A DNA stretch of 39,736 nucleotides from Bdellovibrionales bacterium (lineage in GTDB: Bacteria; Bdellovibrionota; Bdellovibrionia; Bdellovibrionales; UBA1609): the NCBI GenBank assembly GCA_020850475.1, contig JADZEO010000094.1:1-39736 (forward strand), read 5' to 3'. Shown one piece after another: positions 15,864 through 22,644 of the stretch (position 1 is its first letter; each line of letters begins with the position of its first letter). The translations under genes were made by a program, and so were the position numbers. Below the pieces are notes generated by a model that searched no databases, was not told the origin of the DNA, and worked only from the letters and a program-made list of their open reading frames with translations.

Positions 15864-16298
15864 ATGGGGAGATCGTGGCCAGTCGTCATCGGGAGCGCCT
15901 TATTGGCAGTCACCCTTTTCTGGAGTGAGGGTCAGGCGGCTCCAGGAACTCCTCCCTCGGCGCTGGGGACCCTACCCGCGATGAATGCTCCATCTCTTGC
16001 CCCTTCGGGGTGTGACACTCTGCTGGCGCGGCTTGATGCTTATGGATCTTTGGTCAGGCAAAACGACGACAACGTGGTTCAGTATTTGGCCGATCTCGGC
16101 CAAATTATTCGCGTGTGGCATGGTCAACTCTCCCCCTTGGAGGGGCGTAACGTCTTTATCGAAAAGGGCTCCTTTGATCCGATTCGAAATACCGGAGACA
16201 ATGTGTCGGCCAGTTCGGTGACGGTTAAAAAGAACGCCGACGAGTTGGCGATGCTGCTCAAAGAAGTCATGACGGAACTGCCCGGGTGTTTGAAGTAA
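15864..16298 (+). CDS. Small exported protein of unknown function
   Basis: A 144-residue protein with signal peptide ending E-G-Q-A-A-P. A Pro-rich segment (about 27-46) precedes a helical domain with two Cys (GCDTLL near residue 48 and GCLK at the very end) that could form a disulfide joining the two ends. No family is recognised. The ATG at 15864 is chosen because GGGGAGGT sits five to six bases upstream; a GTG at 15849 lies before that site. A good promoter is visible at 15805-15833. It is followed 74 bases later by the COQ10/START-like gene. Confidence 0.75.
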   Translation: MGRSWPVVIGSALLAVTLFWSEGQAAPGTPPSALGTLPAMNAPSLAPSGCDTLLARLDAYGSLVRQNDDNVVQYLADLGQIIRVWHGQLSPLEGRNVFIEKGSFDPIRNTGDNVSASSVTVKKNADELAMLLKEVMTELPGCLK

Positions 16299-16372
16299 AC
16301 AGCTCGACTCAACGCGCTTGTCAATGGCCACCGGATCGAGCTAACATTTGATTCAGCAGAGGGAAAAGCAAC

Positions 16373-16807
16373 ATGGCAGGCGCAGAAACAACCGAAGTTT
16401 TTAAGTGCACGATGGCGGAGTTTTTCGCCATTGTTTCCGATTACCCCAATTACCCCAAGTTTTTGTCTGAGGTCGCGAAGTGCGAAGTCGTTAAACAAGA
16501 AGGCTCGCGCAAATTGGTGGAGTTTCATATTTTTCTCATCAAAAACTTTAGCTACCGACTGTGGATCACCGAAAATCCCGGCAAAGGCATTGAGTGGACC
16601 TTCGATTCCGGGGATCTATTTAAAGAGTCCAACGGCTTTTGGCGCCTTCAAGAGGACGGCAAAGGTGGGGTGCGCGCCACTTACGGAGTGGACGCCAAAT
16701 TCAAGATGTTTGTGCCCGGACCCATCGCCAAAGCTTTGGTGAATGTGAATCTTCCTAACATGATGGCCTCCTACCACAAGCGAGTAAAAGAGCTTTATGG
16801 TAAGTAA
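16373..16807 (+). CDS. SRPBCC/START-fold protein of the COQ10-RatA type
   Basis: A 144-residue protein without a signal peptide. The pattern F-x2-V-x-D-Y-x-x-Y-P-K-F-L near residues 19-31 is the hallmark of the polyketide cyclase/COQ10 family, followed by alternating strands and a final long helix (NMMASYHKRVKEL). Relatives bind quinones (COQ10) or the ribosome (RatA); I cannot say which role applies. The ribosome binding site is GAGGGAAAA. The last 11 bases overlap the start of the next gene, so the two products are probably stoichiometric or functionally linked. Confidence 0.85.
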   Translation: MAGAETTEVFKCTMAEFFAIVSDYPNYPKFLSEVAKCEVVKQEGSRKLVEFHIFLIKNFSYRLWITENPGKGIEWTFDSGDLFKESNGFWRLQEDGKGGVRATYGVDAKFKMFVPGPIAKALVNVNLPNMMASYHKRVKELYGK

Positions 16808-17204
16808 GCCCAAGTCCGGTAAGACTGAAAACCCTGCTCCTGAGTCGGATGCCTCTGGAGCCGAAGAAGCCGAAGATTTTTTCGGCGAAGCCGAGGGCGA
16901 GGGGCGCTCCAAGGGCGTCTCCGAAGCGATCAAGAAGGTCATTTCTGCCGGAATTGGTGCGGCCTTTATGACGGAGGAGAGCATTCGCAATTACTTGGCC
17001 GAAGTGCGACTGCCCAAAGATGTGATGAACATGCTGCTCCAAAGTGCGGCCAAAAGTAAAGAAGAGCTCCTCGATCGCGTCGGTAACGAAGTGGTTCGCA
17101 TTGTCAGTAAAATTGATTTTGTGCAAGAGGCCTCGCGCTTTGTCGAAGAGCACAAATTCAAGATCAGTGCGGAAGTCGAAGTCATCAAAAAAGACAAACG
17201 CTAA
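16797..17204 (+). CDS. Cytoplasmic helical protein of unknown function
   Basis: A 135-residue protein with an acidic, disordered N-terminus (residues 1-40, many Glu/Asp/Ser) and a helical remainder with a repeating amphipathic pattern. That pattern and the short Lys-rich end resemble phasin-like or coiled-coil adaptor proteins, but I do not recognise a named family. The ATG at 16797 overlaps the upstream COQ10/START-like gene by 11 bases. The gene ends ten bases before the convergent trypsin-LRR stop codon, leaving no room for a terminator. Confidence 0.75.
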   Translation: MVSKPKSGKTENPAPESDASGAEEAEDFFGEAEGEGRSKGVSEAIKKVISAGIGAAFMTEESIRNYLAEVRLPKDVMNMLLQSAAKSKEELLDRVGNEVVRIVSKIDFVQEASRFVEEHKFKISAEVEVIKKDKR

Positions 17205-17214
17205 AACAAAACTC

Positions 17215-19287
17215 TCAGCGCCCGTCGCGCAGAGCCGCGCACACCCGCTGCAAGGCCAAGTTCACTCCCCGCGTGGGGCAATTGCGCTCGGTGGGTTTGA
17301 CTTGGCCCTCAGTGAGGGGATTGCCATTGGCGAACAGGCCTTGCAACTGGGGCGGCCGCCCCAGCGGAGAAAAGTCCTGGATCTGATTGCCTGCCAAGAT
17401 CAGTCGTTCCAGGTGAGGAAAGTGATGAACCGCTTGGGCAAAGACGCTCACGTCGGTAATGCCGTTGTCGTTGGCCTCGAGGCGAACCAGTTCCCGCATA
17501 CCCTTGAGAAAACCAAGCTTGCCAATACCGGTGTCGCCGAAGTCCAGAACGCGCAACTCCGTGAAAGTTGCCAACACGCCCAGGCTGTGGCGGAGAGGGT
17601 TTTTGTTGATGGCGAGTTCCTGAAGGCTCGGCCACCGGCCGCCGGCCAAAAAGGCCAGGGAGTCGAGTTGGTTGTTTGAGACATTTAGATTCTGCAACTG
17701 GCGTAAGGCTTTGAGTGACGGCAGTTGGGCCAATTGATTGTAGGAGAGATCAAGTTCTTTGAGTCGCCCCAGCTCGCTCACCACGGCCACCTCAGTTAAT
17801 TTTGCGGCCGAGACCATGAGTCCTTCGAGTTGCGTCAGCCCACGCAAAGGCGACAAGTCAGAGAGGGGGTTACTTGAAATGTCGAGTCGGCGCAGCTGGC
17901 GAAAGTTGCGAATAAACTCGAGGTCTGAGAGCCCCACGTGGTTGAGCTTGAGCGACGCCAATCGGTCGGCTAAGGGTTTTAAGTCCTCGGGCTTCTTAAG
18001 GGGTGAGCGAATGAGGCTCAGGCTTTCCAGCTGAGGAGCGGTGAGAAGCAGAGGTAGCCCTAGTTTTTCCAGATCCTGGCGCTCACTCAACTGCAAACTC
18101 TTAAGGCGTGGCAAAGTGGTGAGTGGGGCGAGCGAATCCAAATCACTTTCGGCGTTAAACGCCAGCTCGGTGATGCCGCCGAGAAGTTCCTCGACTCGTT
18201 CGCAGTTGAGAAACAAATCCCGCTCGGACTCGTGGGGGACTTTGCGCTTGATGGCTTCCAACACCAGAGTGCGAGCCGTCAGCCAACCTGGCTCATCGAG
18301 CGCGGTGTCTTGGCACCAATCTTTGAAACGGCGTTTGGGCGAGTGCCCAAGGCGCGGTGGGGGTGGCGGCGTAGGGTTCCAGGAGCTCTGAGGGAGTCGG
18401 CGCTCGAAGGTTTGTTCAATCCAGTCAACGTAATGACCGGCAAAGCCGTAGAGAATTTCGCCTTGATCGCAATTGGCCTTGAGCGGAAACAGCGGGTCGG
18501 GAGTTTTCTGTAGCGCCCGCGGCGTGAGGGCCACATCAAAGCCGTTGGTAACGCCCGCGATCGCCCAGGTGGTGGGGCCACCCGGCGGGCTTGAGGGAAC
18601 GGGAAAGTACGCGGGCCCACCGGAGTCCCCATGACAGGCCCCTTGTCCGGGCTGGGCTTGAATGAAGAGCAAGTTCTGAAAAAACGTCGACAGCAAATAT
18701 TCTTTGAGTTCGACATCAATAAAAAACAGCTGCCCGGCCACCACCTCGGTAAGTGAGGTCGCCCGATTGCCAAAGCCAGCCAGCCGCAGAGGTTGGCGAG
18801 GGGCCAAGGCCTCGCGGTTTCGCAAAATTTCGAGAGGCCGAAATCGCGGAAGATTGGGGTCAGCACCGTCTTGATTGGGCAAGGCACCGGCAAATTGCAC
18901 AACTGCGATATCGAGGTTAGGAAAATAGCTGGTCCAATCGCTCGACCCGGCCACTTCGATGCGACTCACTTCTCGTAGGAGAGAGGGCTGCAAATGATCG
19001 GTGTCAGGCCCAAAATAGACTTTAATCGACTTTTGATCGCGGCCGGCCACGCAGTGTTTGGCGGTGAGAATGAGATCACTGGCAATGATAGAACCCGTGC
19101 AAAAAACCCGCGAGTAATTGCCCGTGAAGGCCACAAACGCCACGGTGTTGAATTGCCCGGGATGATCGCGCCCCTCTAAACCTTGCGGGACGGGTTGGCC
19201 TCCCACCATGGCCTGGGTGCTAGTGCTTGTAGCCAGCAAAACCACCAAGGCGGCCTTGCAAGCTAAAAGTGGAGAGAGAATTTTCAC
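17215..19287 (-). CDS. Exported trypsin-like serine protease fused to leucine-rich repeats
   Basis: A 690-residue protein. A signal peptide ends near T-Q-A26, directly before M-V-G-G, which occupies the place of the I-V-G-G N-terminus of mature trypsins. The protease domain (27-295) has the triad His78 in TAKHC, Asp126 in LDIAVVQF and Ser222 in GDSGGP. A Pro-rich linker (298-318) leads to about ten internalin-like leucine-rich repeats of 20-23 residues (about 365-660; for example L-K-E-L-D-L-S-Y-N-Q-L). A Cys-containing cap ends the protein. Signal peptidase cleavage alone could yield the active N-terminus. The start is GTG at 19287 after TTGAGG. It is convergent with the gene at 16797. Confidence 0.9.
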   Translation of the reverse strand: MKILSPLLACKAALVVLLATSTSTQAMVGGQPVPQGLEGRDHPGQFNTVAFVAFTGNYSRVFCTGSIIASDLILTAKHCVAGRDQKSIKVYFGPDTDHLQPSLLREVSRIEVAGSSDWTSYFPNLDIAVVQFAGALPNQDGADPNLPRFRPLEILRNREALAPRQPLRLAGFGNRATSLTEVVAGQLFFIDVELKEYLLSTFFQNLLFIQAQPGQGACHGDSGGPAYFPVPSSPPGGPTTWAIAGVTNGFDVALTPRALQKTPDPLFPLKANCDQGEILYGFAGHYVDWIEQTFERRLPQSSWNPTPPPPPRLGHSPKRRFKDWCQDTALDEPGWLTARTLVLEAIKRKVPHESERDLFLNCERVEELLGGITELAFNAESDLDSLAPLTTLPRLKSLQLSERQDLEKLGLPLLLTAPQLESLSLIRSPLKKPEDLKPLADRLASLKLNHVGLSDLEFIRNFRQLRRLDISSNPLSDLSPLRGLTQLEGLMVSAAKLTEVAVVSELGRLKELDLSYNQLAQLPSLKALRQLQNLNVSNNQLDSLAFLAGGRWPSLQELAINKNPLRHSLGVLATFTELRVLDFGDTGIGKLGFLKGMRELVRLEANDNGITDVSVFAQAVHHFPHLERLILAGNQIQDFSPLGRPPQLQGLFANGNPLTEGQVKPTERNCPTRGVNLALQRVCAALRDGR

Positions 19288-19609
19288 CGCCAGGCCTCAA
19301 GAGGTTTTGGGTTGGTTATCAAAATCAAGTGATGCTTCAGTTGATAACCGGAACACCCCAAGCCCCTCAACTTCGACGGCCGGGTCGAAACGGGGTCGGC
19401 CTCGCGGGGGCGCATATACACAGAACTCGCCGCCGCTGTCGCAGTCGTTGACAGGTAAATTTTGCTCGCCGAGGACCGAGATTTGATGAGGTTTATAAGT
19501 GGGATTTATCCTGGCAAGTGGCGGATCAAGGTCGGGGCGACCGCCAAAAACTCCTAGCCGAAAGTGCAGCATCCTAAAGTGGCGCTTCAGTCCTGTCGAA
19601 GAATGAGAC
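19288..19609. other. Upstream region of the trypsin-LRR gene, with one doubtful minus-strand frame
   Basis: About 320 bases. A minus-strand frame runs from about 19611 to a stop at 19297, nine bases before the protease start. Its codon choice in the second half is not absurd, but it lacks a ribosome binding site and recognisable features. It could be a small gene cotranscribed with the protease or chance. The perfect dyad at 19314-19349 lies in the same place. Confidence 0.4.
19314..19349. promoter_or_regulatory. Perfect 9-bp dyad upstream of the trypsin-LRR gene, candidate operator
   Basis: ggttatcaa at 19314-19322 is the exact complement of ttgataacc at 19341-19349, with 18 bases between. 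A smaller dyad, atca-ag-tgat at 19324-19333, sits inside. The nearer arm is 27 bases upstream of the protease start codon on the minus strand. Arm spacing of about 27 bases centre to centre is larger than one helical turn, so two protein subunits or an RNA hairpin are both possible. Confidence 0.4.
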
Positions 19610-19843
19610 ATGGTCAACGGAATATTGAGCTTGGTGTGGATTCTCTTGCTGTGCCTTTCGGCGCGTTGTTTGATGCTGACCATTCAGCAGAAAGTCAGTG
19701 CCTACGCCCACAGTCCGAGCTACTCAAAACAAGCTCTCCGGGTGGCTCGAGCCTATAAAATTACCGCTTGGCTCGTTCTCACGCTCTTTGTGTTTGCCTC
19801 GCTGATACAGTCTTTCTGGCAGACTTTCACGCAAAGTTATTGA
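19610..19843 (+). CDS. Small two-helix membrane protein, tentative
   Basis: A 77-residue frame with two predicted membrane helices (about residues 4-24 and 51-70) joined by a basic, polar loop. The hydrophobic layout supports a real gene; the ribosome binding site is poor (gaagaatgag before the ATG). Its TGA stop at 19841 lies directly next to the convergent minus-strand stop at 19837-19839, a tight tail-to-tail packing common for real genes. No family recognised. Confidence 0.5.
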   Translation: MVNGILSLVWILLLCLSARCLMLTIQQKVSAYAHSPSYSKQALRVARAYKITAWLVLTLFVFASLIQSFWQTFTQSY

Positions 19844-20730
19844 GCCGGTGGTGGCGTTGGTGCCGCTGCGGGATCGGTCTGCGGGAGGAGTTGGTACTCC
19901 TTGCCCAGGCGATAGCGAAGTTCGACGGCGGGTTCCTCTTCCGGGGGAGAGCTGTCGATATCAGAGGAAGGTGCGGCCCCTGACTCGTCCTTAATGGCGG
20001 GCACTTTCAGCAAGGGCTTGCGCTCTTCAAAACGTTTGGCAGCTTGATCAAGAACCGTTTGCCTCTCGTATTGCTCGAGGCGCGATTCAACGGCGTCACC
20101 CACTTCGGTTTTGTCGACGGCTTGTTCGGCGGGCTGACTGTGAGTGCCATTGGTGTAGTGGCGCAAGCTCACAAATTGGTCGGGGCGCACGGGCTTGGAG
20201 ATCGTCGAAAACTCCATGTAACCTTCAACAAACGAAATCAGATTTTCGCCTCGCTCAGGCAGCGTTTTGATGGCGAGACTGAGGTAAGTGAGAAAACGCC
20301 ACAGCGAAGTGTCCGAGGCTCCGGAGCTGGCTTCGGTGAGTGACATTTCCAAAAACACCTGGTGCAGGAATTCCCGAATGTCGCCACCCTGAAATTTGCT
20401 GTCGATTTGAAACACCAAGCGATCCAGGAATTCTTGGCGGAGCAGTCGCTCGCGGCGCTGAAGGATCAAAACTTCCATCTCTTCTTCCAGGGCCTTGTAA
20501 ACCCGACTCGCCACAGGTGCCGTGCCGCTGTCCTTGAATTCCTGCAGGCGTTGGGAGTTCAGCAGAGTTCGAATCTTGGTATCCACCTCACCGAGTCGGC
20601 GGGTGTTTTCTGACTTCAGCGAAAGAGCCTGAGTGAGGGCTTCCTTGCGATCCAGGGCAGAGGCCGTCCCTCCCGCTAAAAGCAGGAACAACAGGGGTAA
20701 AATAAGGAAATTCGCAATGAATCCTTTCAT
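19837..20730 (-). CDS. Exported coiled-coil protein of unknown function
   Basis: A 297-residue protein with a signal peptide ending G-T-A-S-A-L. Residues 28-150 are strongly helical and charged, with heptad-like spacing (SENTRRLGEVDTKIRTLL; EEEMEVLILQRRERLL). The C-terminal 90 residues are acidic, Pro/Ala/Ser-rich and end in a Pro-Ala tail. I recognise no domain. Its ribosome binding site is weak. It is divergent from the C-x4-C-x3-G-W repeat gene across a 298-base spacer and tail-to-tail with the small membrane protein. Confidence 0.75.
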   Translation of the reverse strand: MKGFIANFLILPLLFLLLAGGTASALDRKEALTQALSLKSENTRRLGEVDTKIRTLLNSQRLQEFKDSGTAPVASRVYKALEEEMEVLILQRRERLLRQEFLDRLVFQIDSKFQGGDIREFLHQVFLEMSLTEASSGASDTSLWRFLTYLSLAIKTLPERGENLISFVEGYMEFSTISKPVRPDQFVSLRHYTNGTHSQPAEQAVDKTEVGDAVESRLEQYERQTVLDQAAKRFEERKPLLKVPAIKDESGAAPSSDIDSSPPEEEPAVELRYRLGKEYQLLPQTDPAAAPTPPPAQ

Positions 20731-21013
20731 CTCAATAGAGAGGGAGCAAAACCCAAGCCAAGGCCTCTAGTAAAAAGCCCTTAGTTTCAATGACTTAGAC
20801 GTAGCAAGAAGGGGTCTAAAGCGAGTCTTTGGGGGTAGTGACGAGAATCGCTGACAGGTGGCTAGGTTATGCACCCTTTCGTGGGGGTAACAAGCGAAGC
20901 GTAACGCACACGGGCCAAACCCCTAGTTTTCCCTGGAAGCCGCTTCCAGATGGGCGTTAGGATTGTGTTGCGAAGTCGGCAAATGATCAAGGTGCGCGAC
21001 CCTTAGTGATTCA
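20731..21013. other. Divergent spacer with hairpin-rich segment, no gene seen
   Basis: Separates the exported coiled-coil gene (minus) from the six-repeat Cys gene (plus). No open frame or clear promoter. The hairpin cluster at 20866-20959 is listed separately; a very strong ribosome binding site AAGGAGG begins at 21014. Confidence 0.5.
20866..20959 (+). ncRNA. Candidate structured leader RNA upstream of the Cys-repeat gene
   Basis: Three features can pair on the plus strand. First, gtta at 20866-20869 with taac at 20888-20891, with C-G pairs inside. Second, an outer stem taacgc (20902-20907) with gcgtta (20954-20959). Third, nested in the second, a perfect 7-bp hairpin ctggaag-ccg-cttccag (20933-20949). 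The segment acgcacacgggccaaacc recalls the start of the GEMM (c-di-GMP-I) riboswitch, but the rest of that consensus is missing. I treat it as an unassigned structured element; it could also be read on the minus strand. Confidence 0.4.
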
Positions 21014-21028
21014 AGGAGGAAGTAACTC

Positions 21029-21541
21029 ATGAAGATATTAGCAGTGTTGTCTCTGATACTAGGTCTGGGTTGGACAACTTCGGCGCGGGCGTCGATGGAT
21101 GTAACTTGTGTTCACGATGATTGTCTCACCTATGGTTGGAAAATTCGCGACACCAAGAGCTTGGGTCGGGGATTTGTCGAATGTGTCGACGAGGATTGTA
21201 AGAAAAAGGGCTGGTACGAGACCTCCATGAGTGGGCAAACCTTTTTGAACGAGTGCGCTCGAGGTGGCTGCTGGGTTGAGGGTTGGGACGCCGTGGATCG
21301 CGCGGGTCGGCTGTTGGCTTCGGCCCGTTGTGAGTCGGGTGGACCCGAGCATCCTGAATCTGATTGCCTCACCTTTGGCTGGACCGTTCGGCAAGCCAAT
21401 GGCATGGTCGCCCACATTAGTTGTCTCGAACACAACTGTCGCGAGAAAGGTTGGGAAATCACTCTCCGCGGAGCGCCTCCGCAGTTGGCGCACTGTAAAC
21501 CGGGCGGGTGTTTTACTGAAGGATGGCGTCTGTACTACTGA
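21029..21541 (+). CDS. Exported protein of six C-x4-C-x3-G-W repeats
   Basis: A 170-residue protein with signal peptide cleaved near A-R-A21. The whole mature chain is six repeats of 24-25 residues. Cys pairs lie at 27/32, 52/57, 76/81, 101/113, 132/137 and 156/161, each followed after three residues by Gly-Trp (36-37, 61-62, 85-86, 117-118, 141-142, 165-166). Repeat four has a seven-residue insertion between its Cys. Twelve Cys suggest six disulfides or a metal-bound ladder in the periplasm or outside. I know no named family with this signature. A strong ribosome binding site (AAGGAGG, 21014-21020) suggests high expression. The end overlaps tilS by 19 bases. Confidence 0.85.
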   Translation: MKILAVLSLILGLGWTTSARASMDVTCVHDDCLTYGWKIRDTKSLGRGFVECVDEDCKKKGWYETSMSGQTFLNECARGGCWVEGWDAVDRAGRLLASARCESGGPEHPESDCLTFGWTVRQANGMVAHISCLEHNCREKGWEITLRGAPPQLAHCKPGGCFTEGWRLYY

Positions 21542-22578
21542 AAAAACCAAAACGTGCTTTGGATGCCACCGAACATCGGGTGGCGCAAACCCTACGGCCC
21601 CTGAATCTCGACGGGGCCGTTTTGCTTTTGGCGGTCTCCGGCGGACTGGATTCCATCGTCCTCTTGAACCTCTTGGTTCGTCTGCAAAAGCTGCTCAAAG
21701 TCCAAGTGGTCGTCGCCCACGTTCATCATGGGAAGACCTCCGGGGCGGGCGCAAGCTTTCGTCGCCGGGCCTGGTCCTTGGTGGCCGGTGCGGCTGCAAG
21801 TCATGGGCTGCGTTTTTTCTCGAATGTCGAGGGCGAGGCGGAGGGGCGGCGTCGGTCCCTGCGATTCAGCATGAGTCCGCCGCGAGTCTTAAAGTCAGAG
21901 GCCGATTTGCGAGAGTTTCGTTATTCCTTGTTGCGCACCTGGCAGAGAGAACTCGAACACACTTTAGCCACTCCGGTGTGGCTGGTAACGGCCCACCACT
22001 TGGATGATCTGCTCGAGACGCGTCTGCTGCGGCTGGTGCGTGGAACGGGGGGACAAGGACTTGAGGCGATGGCCCTCCAAGAGGGTGAAACCTTGCGTCC
22101 GCTGCTGGCGCTTTCTCGTCAGGAACTGCTGCACTACGCGCGCCAGCGACGTTTGAAGTGGGTGGAAGACCCCAGCAATGCCCAGCTCGATCCTCTGCGC
22201 AATTGGCTCCGACATCGTTGGCTCCCAGCGCTAGAGTCTCGCCGGCGCGGCTCCTTGGTCAATTTGGCTCGGTCTTTAGAACAGATTGTGGGTGAACTTA
22301 AAACCACTTCGAGTCGAGTTGTCTCACCGATCCAAGGCGATTATCTGGACCGACAAAAGTACCTGGAGTTGAGTCGAGAAGAGAAGAAACGCGCGGTCGC
22401 GTCTTACTTACGCGAGTTGGGAGTGCGCGGTTACGGCCAAAGTCATGTTGAAGAAATCACCAAGCGCCTTGACAGTTCTCGTCGGGAACTCAAGTTTCGA
22501 GTATTGAAGTGGGACTGGGTTGTCAATGCCGAGCAAATCAGAGCCATCCGGCCTGAGGGTGAGTCAGGAAACAATTGA
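21523..22578 (+). CDS. tilS: tRNA(Ile)-lysidine synthase
   Basis: A 351-residue N-type ATP pyrophosphatase that makes lysidine at position 34 of the CAU-anticodon isoleucine tRNA, so that it reads AUA. The PP-loop is S-G-G-L-D-S at residues 39-44, and the family's HVHHG, then TAHHLDDLLETRLLRL..G and LRPLL..SR segments follow in order. The C-terminal substrate-binding part is short, about 100 residues, so it is a compact TilS. The start at 21523 overlaps the end of the Cys-repeat gene, with GAAGG immediately before the ATG. It is followed by ftsH, an order (tilS-ftsH) seen widely in bacteria. Confidence 0.92.
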   Translation: MASVLLKKPKRALDATEHRVAQTLRPLNLDGAVLLLAVSGGLDSIVLLNLLVRLQKLLKVQVVVAHVHHGKTSGAGASFRRRAWSLVAGAAASHGLRFFSNVEGEAEGRRRSLRFSMSPPRVLKSEADLREFRYSLLRTWQRELEHTLATPVWLVTAHHLDDLLETRLLRLVRGTGGQGLEAMALQEGETLRPLLALSRQELLHYARQRRLKWVEDPSNAQLDPLRNWLRHRWLPALESRRRGSLVNLARSLEQIVGELKTTSSRVVSPIQGDYLDRQKYLELSREEKKRAVASYLRELGVRGYGQSHVEEITKRLDSSRRELKFRVLKWDWVVNAEQIRAIRPEGESGNN

Positions 22579-22644
22579 GGCCATTTCTCCTGAGTGATAT
22601 TCTTTAAGAGTGTCGTTCACGCCTTTGGGAAAGGACTAAGCCGG

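Noticed and set aside
20901-20918. Start of a GEMM (c-di-GMP-I) riboswitch
   Set aside because: The first segment resembles the consensus only with two extra bases, and the GAAA tetraloop and the later conserved hairpin are absent.
22594-22644. GTG start of FtsH adding 17 residues
   Set aside because: The site before it is poor, whereas the ATG at 22645 has GGGAAAGGA and gives the usual short N-terminus before the first membrane helix.
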